Positions 8,801-17,590 are shown, counted from the stretch's first letter. The stretch: DNA of 64,000 nucleotides from an uncultured Eubacteriales bacterium (GCA_905187695.1 CAJJIY010000001.1:74205-138204), one strand, 5' to 3'. Notes: generated from the letters alone by a model not told the origin. Made by a program: numbers and translations.

Positions 8801-10260
8801 AAGGTGTTGTAACGGCGAAGGACTTCCCCGTCCTTTACCAGCACGGCGCCGATCTCAGTAATCCCGCAGGTCTGATTGGAAAGGCCGGTGGTCTCTATAT
8901 CAAAGACCACAAATTCGTCCGAAAAACCGCCTTTGTAGTCGCCGAAAAGCGCACTGGCGCGGTTGTTGACAAAATAGGCTTCCATGCCGTAAATGACCTT
9001 CTGGCCGATTTTTTCGCTGGCCAGCATTGCGTCCTGAAAGCCCTGAACATTGCCGTGGTCGGTTATAGCCACTGCAGGGTGTCCGAAAGCTTTGGCGCGT
9101 TTGACGGCCGCATCCGGCGGAATCATGGCGTCCATGGCCGACATGGTGGTATGCAGGTGGAGCTCCACCCGTTTTTGCGGCGCATGATCTTCCCGCTCCA
9201 CCTTTTTGACCACGGCAAGATCGGTATAGTAGAAAGTAAGGTCAATGTCTTCCACTTCTTTGCGGACATCGTGTTTGGCATAGCCGCGAAGAGCAATGGC
9301 CGTTCCGTTCGGGATCAGCTTTTCAAGAGCGCTTTTGTCTTCCGGTGAAAGCGAAAATTTCTTTACGGTGATGGAGGAATTCCCATCTGTAAGGCAAAAT
9401 GTAACATTGTATTTTCCGCCCCCGCGGGCTTCTTCGGCATTAAATGCAAACACCTCGCCCAACACGGTCAGGCCGCGGGCGGGCGTGAGAATGTGAGCAA
9501 TCGGCACAGGATGAATTTCAAAAGGCGAGCCGATGGCATATTCCGGTTCGGAAATAAGGAATTTCTTTTTCCCGATGCGACAAACACCGTTTTCGATTTC
9601 CGGCTCTCCCACTTCCGGAAGAAGCGACATTCGCCGTTCTCCCTGCGGTGCGGCGGCCGCAGTAACCGCTTCACTGCCGCCATGTTGAGCGGCCTGCTCG
9701 TATTCTACCCGGCTTTTTTGCAGTTTTCTGTCCCACTCGGCCAATTCTTTTGCGTAATTTCCCTGTGAAGAGCCAAGATCTCTGGCGTAGCGGATTTCAA
9801 CCGGACAATTAAGACCGAATTCACTGCGAATGATACCGGAAATAACCTCCCTCGTTTTTCCGATCTCAAAAAGGCGCAGACTTTCATCCTCATATGGCAG
9901 TTCAAGTAAAAGCGCCCCGTCCCGCAACTCCGCCCGATAGGAGGTGAAAAATCCGCGTGCCACCACGCCGATCCTCTGAGCTTCTTCCAAAACTTCCGGA
10001 ATATACTCCTTATCAAAAAAAGAAGCCGGATAGCGCGGCAAAATCCGCACCATTGAAAGATCATAGGTGCGGGCGATCTCCTCTTCGATTTTATAAAGTT
10101 CCCTTTTCGGTTTCGGAACCGGGAAAAAGGCGCTGACCTCAATCATGCGCCTTTCTTTATCCGCCCGCAGGCCGATATCGGTGGCCTCTTTCAGCCAAGC
10201 GACCTGTGGCGCGGTAAACGAATGCCTTTGAAATATTTCAATCAGCGTTTTGCCCGCCAT
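5869..10260 (-). CDS. polC: DNA polymerase III subunit alpha, PolC type
   Basis: Main replicative polymerase with built-in 3'-5' proofreading, typical of Firmicutes. The 1463-aa product shows the PolC order: N-terminal domain, OB fold (about 225-310), PHP domain interrupted after VELHLHTTMSAMD (about 365), DEDDh exonuclease starting FVVFDIETTG (about 452), resumed PHP, zinc-binding cysteines (YYCPKCQ and KVCPRCGEKL), the polymerase palm with SPDIDLNFSGE, and helix-hairpin-helix repeats. The start at 10260 has AAGGAAG 7 bases upstream and overlaps the ispG end by 23 bases. The length is normal for the family. Confidence 0.98.
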   Translation of the reverse strand: MAGKTLIEIFQRHSFTAPQVAWLKEATDIGLRADKERRMIEVSAFFPVPKPKRELYKIEEEIARTYDLSMVRILPRYPASFFDKEYIPEVLEEAQRIGVVARGFFTSYRAELRDGALLLELPYEDESLRLFEIGKTREVISGIIRSEFGLNCPVEIRYARDLGSSQGNYAKELAEWDRKLQKSRVEYEQAAQHGGSEAVTAAAAPQGERRMSLLPEVGEPEIENGVCRIGKKKFLISEPEYAIGSPFEIHPVPIAHILTPARGLTVLGEVFAFNAEEARGGGKYNVTFCLTDGNSSITVKKFSLSPEDKSALEKLIPNGTAIALRGYAKHDVRKEVEDIDLTFYYTDLAVVKKVEREDHAPQKRVELHLHTTMSAMDAMIPPDAAVKRAKAFGHPAVAITDHGNVQGFQDAMLASEKIGQKVIYGMEAYFVNNRASALFGDYKGGFSDEFVVFDIETTGLSNQTCGITEIGAVLVKDGEVLRRYNTFVNPEMPIPPEITKLTSITDEMVKDAPTIAEVLPEFFAFIEDRLLIAHNADFDVGFIRAAANRCQLPFANPYLDTVALSRHLNRELKNHKLDTLAEYFHLGDFNHHRACDDAEMLALIYFAMQEKMKRQEIRNFKGLQEDMAKDSDVLRLPSYHQILLVKNKTGLKNLYRLVSAGYLQYFYKVPRIPKTLLEKYREGLIVGSACEAGELMRAILDNKPEGEIEEIARFYDYLEIQPISNNRFLVEEGRIADEEGLRDLNRRVVALGEKLNIPVVATCDAHFMDDEDDIFRRVMVSAKFKNEDRESHLYYRTTEEMLAEFEYLGKEKAYEVVVTNTNAIADQIENDIRPFPKGTFTPHMDGAEEDLQRICHERARKLYGDPLPEIVSNRLDKELNSIIKNGFAVLYMIAQKLVYYSEEQGYLVGSRGSVGSSFVASMAGISEVNPLPPHYYCPKCQYSEFFTDNSVGSGFDLPDKVCPRCGEKLIGDGHDIPFETFLGFYGDKSPDIDLNFSGEVQGRVHKYTETLFGAENVFRAGTIGALAEKTAFGFVLKYLEEKGISLPRAEMNRLALHCVGVKRTTGQHPGGIVVVPKEYEIYDFCPVQHPADDPNSDIVTTHFTFEYLHDTLLKLDELGHDMPTKYKWLERFSDTSVLDVPMNDRRIYELFRSTEPLGIRPEEIGGCQLGTWGLPELGTRFIQQVLTEAKPKNFADLLQIEGLTHGTDVWLGNAEELIKNNICDISHVIGCRDSIMLDLIRYGLDRSHAFKIMESVRKGRGLTPEWEAEMKEHNVPDWYLASCKKIKYMFPKAHAAAYAMSAIRLGWYKINLPLTFYCAMFTVAGDGLDANVILRGKRQVDARIQEITKAGKAAAPIEIASVPMLQLVQESMARGIRYLPIDLEKSDAKAYLPENGAIRLPFSSLPGVGESAALGIVSERKKEPFFSVEDLQIRAKLNKSVLETLRNAGVFKNIQETDQLSMF

Positions 10261-11353
10261 TTTTTTCTTCCTTTGCTTTCATTTCTTTGACGGCCGCAAT
10301 CAGCCGAGGGATGATTTCATCCTCCGGGATTTTTGATAAAATCTTCCCGTGAGAAATCATCAGTGCTTCCCCGTTTCCGCCGCAGATGCCAATGTCGGCG
10401 TTCCCGGCCTCGCCCGGCCCGTTGACAGGACAACCCATCAACGCCACACGGATGGGAAAATCCAACAGATTTTCGGCTTTTGCCGCTTCTTCAAAGCGGG
10501 CGGAAAGCTCTATCAAATCAATTTTTGTGCGGCCGCAGGTGGGGCAACTGACAATGTCCATGCCGCGCTGCCCCTGGATTGAGAGGGCATTTAAAATCTC
10601 TTTGGCCGCCGCGATCTCGGCCACCGGATCTTCGGTCAGCGACACGCGGACGGTATCGCCGATGCCCTGGGCAAGAAGCGCTCCGATACCGATTGCGCTC
10701 TTGATGCGCCCCCGCTCCCGACCGCCGGCCTCCGTTACGCCGAGGTGAAGCGGAAACGGACAGCGTTCGGCCAGCATCCGGTTGGCCGCGATCATGGTGG
10801 CCACCTCGGAAGCTTTGATGGAAACGATGATATCCGTAAAATCAAAATCCGTCAGTAACCGGATATGATATAAAGCGCTTTCAAGAAGCGCTTCGGGAGT
10901 CGGCGCCCCGTATTTTGCCAAAATCTCTTTTTCAAGCGAGCCGCCGTTGACGCCGATTCGAATGGGAATCTTGCGCTCCCGGCAGGCACGACAGACGGCC
11001 CGGACATTCTCGCGCGAGCCGATATTGCCGGGGTTGATGCGGATTTTGTCCGCGCCACGCTCGGCGCAAAGCACGGCCAAACGATAGTCAAAATGAATAT
11101 CCGCCACCAGCGGCATTCCGGGATCCGCCTCTTTGAGGCTAAAAAGCGTTTCGGCCGCCGCCGCATCCGGCACGGTCATACGAACGATGTCGCAACCGGC
11201 TTTTTTGAGCGCCTGCATCTGCGCCAGCGTACCGGCAAAATCGTGCGGATCGGTATTGGTCATGGACTGAACGGAAATCGGCGCCCACCCGCCCACCGTC
11301 AGCGAACCGACCCGGATGGCGGCGGTCTTTCTTCTTATCTCGTTATAGTTCAT
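10238..11353 (-). CDS. ispG: 4-hydroxy-3-methylbut-2-en-1-yl diphosphate synthase
   Basis: Iron-sulfur enzyme (GcpE) of the MEP pathway that converts MEcPP to HMBPP using flavodoxin or ferredoxin electrons. The 371-aa sequence has the TIM-barrel part (SVQSMTNTDPHD, VADIHFDYRLA, KIRINPGNIG) and the C-terminal [4Fe-4S] domain with CPTCGR and CPVNGPGEAGNADIG. It overlaps rseP upstream by 4 bases and polC downstream by 23 bases. It works in the same pathway as dxr upstream and as ispD and ispF at 60-61 kb. Confidence 0.98.
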   Translation of the reverse strand: MNYNEIRRKTAAIRVGSLTVGGWAPISVQSMTNTDPHDFAGTLAQMQALKKAGCDIVRMTVPDAAAAETLFSLKEADPGMPLVADIHFDYRLAVLCAERGADKIRINPGNIGSRENVRAVCRACRERKIPIRIGVNGGSLEKEILAKYGAPTPEALLESALYHIRLLTDFDFTDIIVSIKASEVATMIAANRMLAERCPFPLHLGVTEAGGRERGRIKSAIGIGALLAQGIGDTVRVSLTEDPVAEIAAAKEILNALSIQGQRGMDIVSCPTCGRTKIDLIELSARFEEAAKAENLLDFPIRVALMGCPVNGPGEAGNADIGICGGNGEALMISHGKILSKIPEDEIIPRLIAAVKEMKAKEEKNGGQNAD

Positions 11354-12387
11354 TTTGTAAACAGCCCGACCACATCTTTGCAGGCCACTACGATCATGAT
11401 GGCAAGCAGGATCATAAGCCCGGCAAAGTGAATATATCCTTCCACATTTTTATTGACCGGCCGCCGGAGTACCGCTTCGACCAGTAAAAAGAGTAGCCGT
11501 CCGCCGTCCAGCGCCGGGATCGGCAACAGGTTGAAAACACCGAGATTGATGGTAATGACAATGACCAGATAAAGCAGCGTAGAAGCTCCGCTCTTGGCAG
11601 CTTCCCCGATCTCCTTGGTGATACCGACTGGGCCGCTGACGGCGTTAAAGCCAAAGCGCCCGCGCAAAAGGTCAAAAAGCTGATCATAAATCATTTTAAC
11701 GGTAGAAACCGACCGGAACCAGCTATGCTTCAGCACCCGTGAAAAAGTCGGCTTTTCCCCATAGACCCGAAAATCCGGAGAGCCGAAACGGATCCCTTCC
11801 GTTTCCATACCGGGGAAAGTGACATTTTGCAAAGTGACCTTTTCCCCGTTCCGCTCAACCACCAGCGTAAGGGGTTCGTATCCCTGATTCAGAATTTCAT
11901 AAACCAGTTCGTTTCCGGTATGCACCCGCACACCGTTTACCGAAATCACCCGGTCTTCCAACTGAAGGCCCGCGGCCGGACTGGTTGCGTTTTCGTCAAA
12001 TTCGCCGATTGTGGTTCCTGCCAACCGCCCACTGGTCGATACCAACAGGATCATCAGCAGAAAACCCAGCAAAATATTCATCAGCGGACCGGCACAGACA
12101 ATCAATATCCGTTGCCAAACCTTTTTATTCCCGAAAGCCTCCGGCCGGTCCGATTCTTCATCCTCACCGACCATACTGCAAAATCCGCCGATCGGCAAAG
12201 CACGGACAGAATAAGCCGTGCCGGTCTTTTTACTGCTTTTTGAAAAAATTTTCGGCCCCATGCCGATGGCAAATTCGTTGACGCCCACGCCAAAGGCGCG
12301 CGCCATCAGAAAATGACCCAATTCGTGAATCATCACCAGCACGCCGAAAATAAAAATGGCCAACAGAATATAAAGAATAGTGGACAT
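11350..12387 (-). CDS. rseP: RIP metalloprotease RseP (site-2 protease)
   Basis: Membrane zinc protease of the S2P/RasP family that cleaves transmembrane segments of anti-sigma factors and leftover signal peptides. The 345-aa protein has HELGH (zinc ligands and catalytic Glu) in the first membrane helix at about residues 21-25, a PDZ domain in the middle (VISVNGVRVHTGNELV), and the third zinc ligand in PALDGGRLLF near residue 290. The terminal segments are hydrophobic. It sits in the conserved cdsA-dxr-rseP order; its start codon is 14 bases after the dxr stop. Confidence 0.96.
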   Translation of the reverse strand: MSTILYILLAIFIFGVLVMIHELGHFLMARAFGVGVNEFAIGMGPKIFSKSSKKTGTAYSVRALPIGGFCSMVGEDEESDRPEAFGNKKVWQRILIVCAGPLMNILLGFLLMILLVSTSGRLAGTTIGEFDENATSPAAGLQLEDRVISVNGVRVHTGNELVYEILNQGYEPLTLVVERNGEKVTLQNVTFPGMETEGIRFGSPDFRVYGEKPTFSRVLKHSWFRSVSTVKMIYDQLFDLLRGRFGFNAVSGPVGITKEIGEAAKSGASTLLYLVIVITINLGVFNLLPIPALDGGRLLFLLVEAVLRRPVNKNVEGYIHFAGLMILLAIMIVVACKDVVGLFTK

Positions 12388-12401
12388 AAGAGTTCCTTTC
12401 G

Positions 12402-13565
12402 TTAAAGCATGGCTTTTGCGCGTTCGCGCGCCTCTTTGTCAATGTCCATGATGGCATTCAGTGTTTGGGCTTTCGCGGCGTGCGGCAGATCGGCCGTCAC
12501 GCGGGAAAGAATTTCGAAAATACGGAGAAACGGGATTTTTCCGGCAAGAAAAGCCGATACCGCCACTTCATTGGCTGCATTGAGCGCGGCCGGCGCGCCT
12601 CCGCCCCGCGTCAGCATCTCACGGGCCAGCGTCAGGGTCGGAAAGGTTTCGGTATCCGGTTTTTTAAAAGTCAGAGATCCGATCTTTGAAAGATCCAGTT
12701 CCGGAATGACCGCCTCGGTGCGCACCGGCGCAGTCAGCGCGTATTGCACACAAAGCCGCATGTCCGGCACGGACAGTTCCGCAATCACGCTGTTGTCGCA
12801 AAATTCCACCATGGAATGTACAATGCTTTCCCGGTGGACCAACACCTCGATATTTTCTGGCTTCACGGCGAAAAGATGCGCGGCTTCGATCACTTCAAAG
12901 CCTTTATTCATGAGCGTCGCGCTGTCCACGGTAATCTTGGCACCCATTTGCCAGGTCGGATGAGCGAGCGTGTCGCGAACGGTCACGCCCGAAAGTTCTT
13001 CTCTGGTTTTCCCAAAAAACGGCCCGCCGGACGCAGTCAGAATCAGTTTTTTGATTTCTTTTCCGGTCCCGGCCCGGAGCGATTGAAAGATAGCCGAATG
13101 TTCGCTGTCTACCGGCGTGATACGAAGTCCGCGCCCGGCCGCTTTTTTTATGACCAATTCACCGGCCACTACAAGCGATTCTTTGTTGGCCAGTGCCAGA
13201 TGGAGCCCGGCATCCAGGGCGGAAAGCGTCGGAAGAAGTCCCGCCTCGCCCACAATGGCATTGAGCGCAAAATCGGCCGGCGTTTCGGCGATCATCTCAA
13301 GGATGCCATCCGCACCGCCGTATACCTTTACACCCGTGCCCATGAGTTCAGTCCGGAGCATCCGGGCCGCCTCGCAGTCGGCCATGGCCACCGCGCGAAC
13401 ACCCAGAAGGCGCGAAAGCTCGGCCACTCTTTTGTAGTTTTTGTTTGCGGAAAGTGCGACAACCGGAATTTTTTGCCGCAGGGCAACATCTACCGCCTGT
13501 TCTCCCACAGAACCGGTTGCGCCCAGAAGAATAAGACGCGGAAATTCAAATGCGGTATTTTCCAT
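12402..13565 (-). CDS. dxr: 1-deoxy-D-xylulose-5-phosphate reductoisomerase
   Basis: NADPH-dependent enzyme for the committed step of the MEP isoprenoid pathway, from DXP to MEP. The 387-aa sequence has the N-terminal dinucleotide-binding GATGSVGEQA, ALANKESLV, the metal and substrate site TPVDSEHSAIFQ, and LTASGGPF, plus the C-terminal helical domain. It lies 9 bases after cdsA and 14 bases before rseP, in the operon order common to Clostridia. Confidence 0.98.
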   Translation of the reverse strand: MENTAFEFPRLILLGATGSVGEQAVDVALRQKIPVVALSANKNYKRVAELSRLLGVRAVAMADCEAARMLRTELMGTGVKVYGGADGILEMIAETPADFALNAIVGEAGLLPTLSALDAGLHLALANKESLVVAGELVIKKAAGRGLRITPVDSEHSAIFQSLRAGTGKEIKKLILTASGGPFFGKTREELSGVTVRDTLAHPTWQMGAKITVDSATLMNKGFEVIEAAHLFAVKPENIEVLVHRESIVHSMVEFCDNSVIAELSVPDMRLCVQYALTAPVRTEAVIPELDLSKIGSLTFKKPDTETFPTLTLAREMLTRGGGAPAALNAANEVAVSAFLAGKIPFLRIFEILSRVTADLPHAAKAQTLNAIMDIDKEARERAKAML

Positions 13566-13574
13566 CAGTTTTCC

Positions 13575-14429
13575 TCAGCTGAAAAGCGGAAAGCAGAAAT
13601 TGAGAAGCAACACCAGAAGCGTAACGGCCATGCTGGAATCAAAACGGTCCAGAAGTCCGCCGTGTCCCGGAAGCATCCATCCGAAATCCTTGACACCCTC
13701 TTCCCTTTTGATGGCCGACATGATAAGGTCTCCGATCTGCGAAACCACACCGATGAAAATGCCGCCGATCGCCAACACCGGGTAATTTGGCGTGACATCA
13801 AAGCAACGACCGACAATAAGACCGTAAATGAACCCGGTCAGCGCACAGAAAACCAGTCCGCCGACGGCGCCTTCCACCGTTTTTTTGGGGCTGACCTGCG
13901 GGATGAGTTTGTGCTTGCCGAACAACCGGCCGCAAAAATAAGCAAAAGAATCCGTCACCCACGAGAAAACAAACGGAATGAGAAAGAGAAAACGCCCGGC
14001 TTTTCCCTGGTCACGCAAAAAGATCACCGCGCTGTCCGCACCGATGATATAAAAAGCCGTCATAAAGGCCAGCGCGATTTTGCCCATATTTTCTTTCCCG
14101 AAATGAAAAACAATTACGCCGAAAAGCCAAATGGCGATGAGCAAAGCCGCCAAAATGGCAATACGAATGAAAAGTTCTTCCCGCTGGTAAAGGACCCGCG
14201 TCAGCATCGGGAACGCAAATGCCGCCACATACAGCGGCAGACTGACAAAAAGATTGCCCGTGAGTTTCAGACAATTGAGCAACTCCCACACCGAAACCAG
14301 CGAGATTAGTGAAAAAAGGAGCGGGAAAAGGTAATTGAGCGGGTTCGCGAGGCCTACCGGTTCCGAAAACCAAAAAAACGGAAAAATGCCGGCTATGGCG
14401 ATCACGGCGGTCAAAATGCGCTTTTTCAT
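13575..14429 (-). CDS. cdsA: Phosphatidate cytidylyltransferase
   Basis: Integral membrane enzyme making CDP-diacylglycerol from phosphatidate and CTP, the precursor of phosphatidylglycerol and other phospholipids. The 284-aa protein has about eight hydrophobic segments and the C-terminal signature region running from KTVEGAVGG through SQIGDLIMSAIKRE and KDFGWMLPGHGGLLDRFDS. Its product is used by the PgsA-type enzyme at 20875-21447. It starts 26 bases after uppS. Confidence 0.97.
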   Translation of the reverse strand: MKKRILTAVIAIAGIFPFFWFSEPVGLANPLNYLFPLLFSLISLVSVWELLNCLKLTGNLFVSLPLYVAAFAFPMLTRVLYQREELFIRIAILAALLIAIWLFGVIVFHFGKENMGKIALAFMTAFYIIGADSAVIFLRDQGKAGRFLFLIPFVFSWVTDSFAYFCGRLFGKHKLIPQVSPKKTVEGAVGGLVFCALTGFIYGLIVGRCFDVTPNYPVLAIGGIFIGVVSQIGDLIMSAIKREEGVKDFGWMLPGHGGLLDRFDSSMAVTLLVLLLNFCFPLFS

Positions 14430-14455
14430 ATAGAATTCCTCCGGGCACTTAATAC

Positions 14456-15154
14456 TTATACGCCGCCATAACGCCGTTTCCGCAACCGGAAATCGGCAAT
14501 GGCCGCATCCAGATCCTCCGGCCTAAAATCCGGCCAGAGCGTATCTGTGAAATAGAGTTCCGCATAGGCGATCTGCCAAAGCAGAAAATTTGAAATCCGG
14601 TAATCTCCGCCGGTGCGGATGAGCAGATCCGGATCGGGCGCGCCATGGGTATAAAGCGCTTCTTCAAACTGCTCGGCGGTCACTTCCCGCGCGCCGCTGC
14701 TTGTCAGACGGTTGCAGGCATGAAGAATGTCATCCCGTCCGCCGTAATTGAAAGCAATCTGCAACACACGGCTGTGTGCGGCTGTGCGCGCTTCCAGCGC
14801 GCACATTCTTTTCATCCTCTTTTCCCCGAAAGGCGTTTTGTCACCCAGAAACCGGATGCAAAAGCGGTATTTCTCCGCATTTTTTTCACATTCCGAAAGA
14901 TATTGATCCAACAACTTCAGAATGGAATCGACTTCCTTTTGCGGGCGCTTCCAGTTTTCAGTGGAAAAAGCATAAAAGGTGAGGTAAGAAACATTCAGTT
15001 TTTCGGCATGGCTGAGTATCCGTTGAAGGGCCTTGACGCCAAAACGGTGCCCGTACTCACGGGGCATATTTCTTTTTTTAGCCCATCGCCCGTTTCCGTC
15101 CATGATAAAGGCGATGTGGTTCGGCATAGGGCCGAGTTCAGTTGTTTTATCCAT
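14456..15154 (-). CDS. uppS: Isoprenyl transferase (undecaprenyl diphosphate synthase)
   Basis: cis-Prenyltransferase that extends FPP with IPP to undecaprenyl diphosphate, the lipid carrier for peptidoglycan and wall polymers. Visible motifs in the 232 aa are HIAFIMDGNGRWAK with the catalytic Asp, GHRFGV, TFYAFSTENW, and the C-terminal DPDLLIRTGGDYRISNFLLW followed by FTDTLWPDF. It links the MEP pathway genes of this operon to cell-wall synthesis. A 57-base gap with a hairpin separates it from frr. Confidence 0.97.
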   Translation of the reverse strand: MDKTTELGPMPNHIAFIMDGNGRWAKKRNMPREYGHRFGVKALQRILSHAEKLNVSYLTFYAFSTENWKRPQKEVDSILKLLDQYLSECEKNAEKYRFCIRFLGDKTPFGEKRMKRMCALEARTAAHSRVLQIAFNYGGRDDILHACNRLTSSGAREVTAEQFEEALYTHGAPDPDLLIRTGGDYRISNFLLWQIAYAELYFTDTLWPDFRPEDLDAAIADFRLRKRRYGGV

Positions 15155-15164
15155 TTTTGCACCG

Positions 15165-15209
15165 GAAAAGAGCGGGCGGAAAGTCTCCTCTCGGTCTCTC
15201 CGCCCGGCT
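15165..15209 (-). other. Intercistronic hairpin between frr and uppS
   Basis: Arms at 15171-15180 and 15199-15209 pair over about 10 bp with one bulged base. On the minus strand a short CTTTTCC follows. It may be a weak internal terminator or a processing/stability element that lowers uppS-to-birA expression relative to pyrH-frr. Confidence 0.45.
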
Positions 15210-15211
15210 TA

Positions 15212-15766
15212 TCAGATTACCATGATGTCGGCCTGCTTTTTCGTCACGGCCGCGTCAACCATTTTAATATACTTGTCAGTAAGATCCTGCACCGATTTTT
15301 CGGAAGCTTTTTCCTCGTCTTCGGTCATCTCACTGTCCTTTTTCATTTTTTTGATAAGGTCATTGGCATCCCGGCGGATGTTCCGGATGGCAACCTTGGC
15401 TTCTTCGCCGAATTTGGAAACCTGACGGCAAAGCTCTTTGCGACGCTCTTCGGTCAGCTGCGGAAAAGCAAGACGGATGACCGAGCCGTCGTTGGTCGGC
15501 GTGATTCCGACATCCGAGGCCAGGATTGCTTTTTCCATGGCCTTGAGTGTAGAAGCGTCATAGGGTTTGATCACCAGTGTGCGGGAATCGGTGGCACGGA
15601 TATCCGCCATGCTGTTCAGAGGCGTCGGAGACCCGTAGTATTCAAAAGAAACCCGGTTGAGCACCGCGGCATTGGCAAGGCCAGCCCGGATGGTATCAAA
15701 ATTGCCCTCCAGAGTCAGGATGGTTTTGCTCATTTTTTCGTCAAATTCTTTGGTGTTCAGCTTCAT
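15212..15766 (-). CDS. frr: Ribosome recycling factor
   Basis: Splits post-termination ribosomes together with EF-G. The 184-aa sequence is standard length and contains the conserved GRANPA-equivalent GLANAAVLNRV, YYGSPTPLNSMADI, and the C-terminal helix region KVAIRNIRRDAND and EEKASEKSVQDLTDKYI. It lies 23 bases after pyrH, the near-universal pyrH-frr pairing of bacteria. Confidence 0.98.
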   Translation of the reverse strand: MKLNTKEFDEKMSKTILTLEGNFDTIRAGLANAAVLNRVSFEYYGSPTPLNSMADIRATDSRTLVIKPYDASTLKAMEKAILASDVGITPTNDGSVIRLAFPQLTEERRKELCRQVSKFGEEAKVAIRNIRRDANDLIKKMKKDSEMTEDEEKASEKSVQDLTDKYIKMVDAAVTKKQADIMVI

Positions 15767-15789
15767 ACTTTCTTCTCTCTTTCTTTAAA

Positions 15790-16500
15790 TTAACTGTGCA
15801 GTTCGGTTCCGATGTGTTCGCCCATGACCACGCGATAGATGTTCTCCGGATCGCTCAGCGCAAAGGCATAACAGCGGATATTGTTTTCCATACAGAAGGT
15901 GGTGGCCGAAAGATCCAGCGCCTTCAGTTCTTTTTCCAGCACTTCTTTATAGGTCACTTCGTCATAGCGTCTGGCCGTGGGGTCTTTCCGGGGATCGGCC
16001 GTGTAGATGCCGTCAATATTTTTGGCCATCAGCACAGCGTCCGCACCGATTTCGGCCGCGCGGAGCACCGCCGCCGTATCCGTGGAGAAAAAGGGCTGGC
16101 CCAGACCGCAGGCGAAAATAACGGTTTTCCCGGCCGCAAGCGCTTCGTTTGCGGCATTTACCGTAAATGTCTCGGTAAAAGCCTGCATTTCCACCGCGCT
16201 CATGACCGTGGCACAGAGCCCCGCCCGGCAAAAAGCGTCCCGCAGTGCCAGAGCGTTGATGGCCGTGGCCAACATACCCATGTGATCGGCTTCTTTCCGA
16301 TCCATGGCGGTTCCCTGCCGGCCGCGCCAGATGTTTCCGGCGCCAACGATCACGCCGATCTCGACGCCCGCCGCGCGGCAGCGGCAAAGCACCTTGGCAA
16401 CACGGTCAATAAACTCAAAATTAAGAATCTGGCCGTCCTTGCCGGAAAGCGCTTCGCCGGACAGTTTGAGCAGAACGCGTTTGTATTTCGGAGTCGTCAT
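15790..16500 (-). CDS. pyrH: Uridylate kinase
   Basis: Phosphorylates UMP to UDP with ATP; a bacterial amino-acid-kinase-family enzyme that forms hexamers. The 236-aa product starts TPKYKRVLLKLSGEAL and carries GVIVGAGNIWRG, DHMGMLATAINALAL and DGIYTADPRKDPTARR. I chose the second ATG at 16500; the ATG at 16506 directly abuts the AGAGGT ribosome-binding site, which leaves it no spacing. It is the first gene of the long operon ending at birA. Confidence 0.96.
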   Translation of the reverse strand: MTTPKYKRVLLKLSGEALSGKDGQILNFEFIDRVAKVLCRCRAAGVEIGVIVGAGNIWRGRQGTAMDRKEADHMGMLATAINALALRDAFCRAGLCATVMSAVEMQAFTETFTVNAANEALAAGKTVIFACGLGQPFFSTDTAAVLRAAEIGADAVLMAKNIDGIYTADPRKDPTARRYDEVTYKEVLEKELKALDLSATTFCMENNIRCYAFALSDPENIYRVVMGEHIGTELHS

Positions 16501-16537
16501 GCACATACCTCTTATAATCTATATTACTTTCTTCTCT

Positions 16538-16566
16538 ATTTTAAACTATTTTTATAATTTTGTAAA
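16538..16566 (-). promoter_or_regulatory. Promoter of the pyrH-to-birA operon
   Basis: TTTACA (16561-16566), 17 bases, TAAAAT (16538-16543), read leftward. It lies between the tsf terminator and the pyrH start. Confidence 0.7.
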
Positions 16567-16587
16567 GAGTAAAAACGAAAAACACGC

Positions 16588-16626
16588 AAAAAAATCCCGG
16601 TGCGTGAATCCGCACCGGGATTTTTT
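16588..16626 (-). terminator. Terminator after tsf
   Basis: A perfect stem of about 16 bp, including the run ATCCCGGTGCG, has a 6-base loop and A/T runs on both sides. It starts 10 bases downstream of the tsf stop and separates rpsB-tsf from the pyrH promoter. Confidence 0.9.
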
Positions 16627-16635
16627 AAGGCAATA

Positions 16636-17568
16636 TCAGTTATGACCGGACAACTTTAAGATTTCATCCACAAAGTTGTCCTCTTTCTTTTCAATGCCTT
16701 CGCCCTTCTCGTAGATGTCAAAGGAGACGATCTTGATCGTGGCGCCCAGTTCCTTTTCGGTATTCTTGGTGTACTGGCCGACCGTGATGCTGTCTTCTTT
16801 TATATAAGCCTGTTCGACAAGGCAGACTCTCTCGTAGAACTTGCCCAGACGGCCGGAGACGATCTTTTCCAGAATCGCATCGGGCTTGTTGGCGTTCTTC
16901 GGATCGTTCTTCATCTGCGCGACAAGCACAGCCTTTTCCTCGGCAACCGCAGAAGCAGGCACATCGGAAATGTTGACATACTGGGGCGGATTGCCGGCAG
17001 CCACCTGCAGTGCGATGTTCTTGGCATAAGCCGCGAACTCAGGCTTGGCGGCAGTGGCGGCATCGGTATCAAACTTCACCACGACGCCGGTCGTGCCAAA
17101 GCCGTGGATATAGGAAGAAGTGATGCCCTTGATGATCACGAAACGGCGAATCTGCAGATTCTCTTTGATCATCGCGATTTTTTCAATGAGTGCCTTCTGA
17201 ACCGTTTCTTCGGTGCCGTTATAGGGGACTTCCATCAGTTCGGCAACCGTTGCGGGCTGCTTTTCAATAAGGGTAGCAAGCACACCGGTCACGAATTCCT
17301 TGAAAGCATCGCTCTTGGCGGCAAAATCGGTTTCGGAATTGACCTCGACCATGGCGGTCACACCGTCTTTGGTCATGATGTCCACGCGGCCCTCGGCGGC
17401 AATGCGGCCGGCCTTCTTTTCCGCAGTGGCAAGACCCTTTTCACGCAGGATCTTGACGGCTTTCTCCATATCGCCTTCGGCTTCTACCAGCGCTTTTTTG
17501 CAATCCATCATGCCAAGGCCGGTCTGTGCGCGCAGGGCGGCAACATCTTTTGCTGTAATCGTAGCCAT
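16636..17568 (-). CDS. tsf: Translation elongation factor Ts
   Basis: Guanine-nucleotide exchange factor for EF-Tu. The 310-aa protein has the N-terminal UBA-like domain (ITAKDVAALRAQTGLGMMDCKKAL), the core starting EVNSETDFAAKSDAF, which contacts EF-Tu, and a C-terminal subdomain. It lies 22 bases after rpsB with a strong GGAG site, and a strong terminator follows. Confidence 0.98.
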   Translation of the reverse strand: MATITAKDVAALRAQTGLGMMDCKKALVEAEGDMEKAVKILREKGLATAEKKAGRIAAEGRVDIMTKDGVTAMVEVNSETDFAAKSDAFKEFVTGVLATLIEKQPATVAELMEVPYNGTEETVQKALIEKIAMIKENLQIRRFVIIKGITSSYIHGFGTTGVVVKFDTDAATAAKPEFAAYAKNIALQVAAGNPPQYVNISDVPASAVAEEKAVLVAQMKNDPKNANKPDAILEKIVSGRLGKFYERVCLVEQAYIKEDSITVGQYTKNTEKELGATIKIVSFDIYEKGEGIEKKEDNFVDEILKLSGHN

Positions 17569-17590
17569 GTTTTTTCTCCTTTTTTGTGAA

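Noticed and set aside
12744..14309. Open frame of 521 codons opposite dxr and cdsA
   Set aside because: It spans two real genes and the gap between them, with low-complexity His/Lys/Arg composition.
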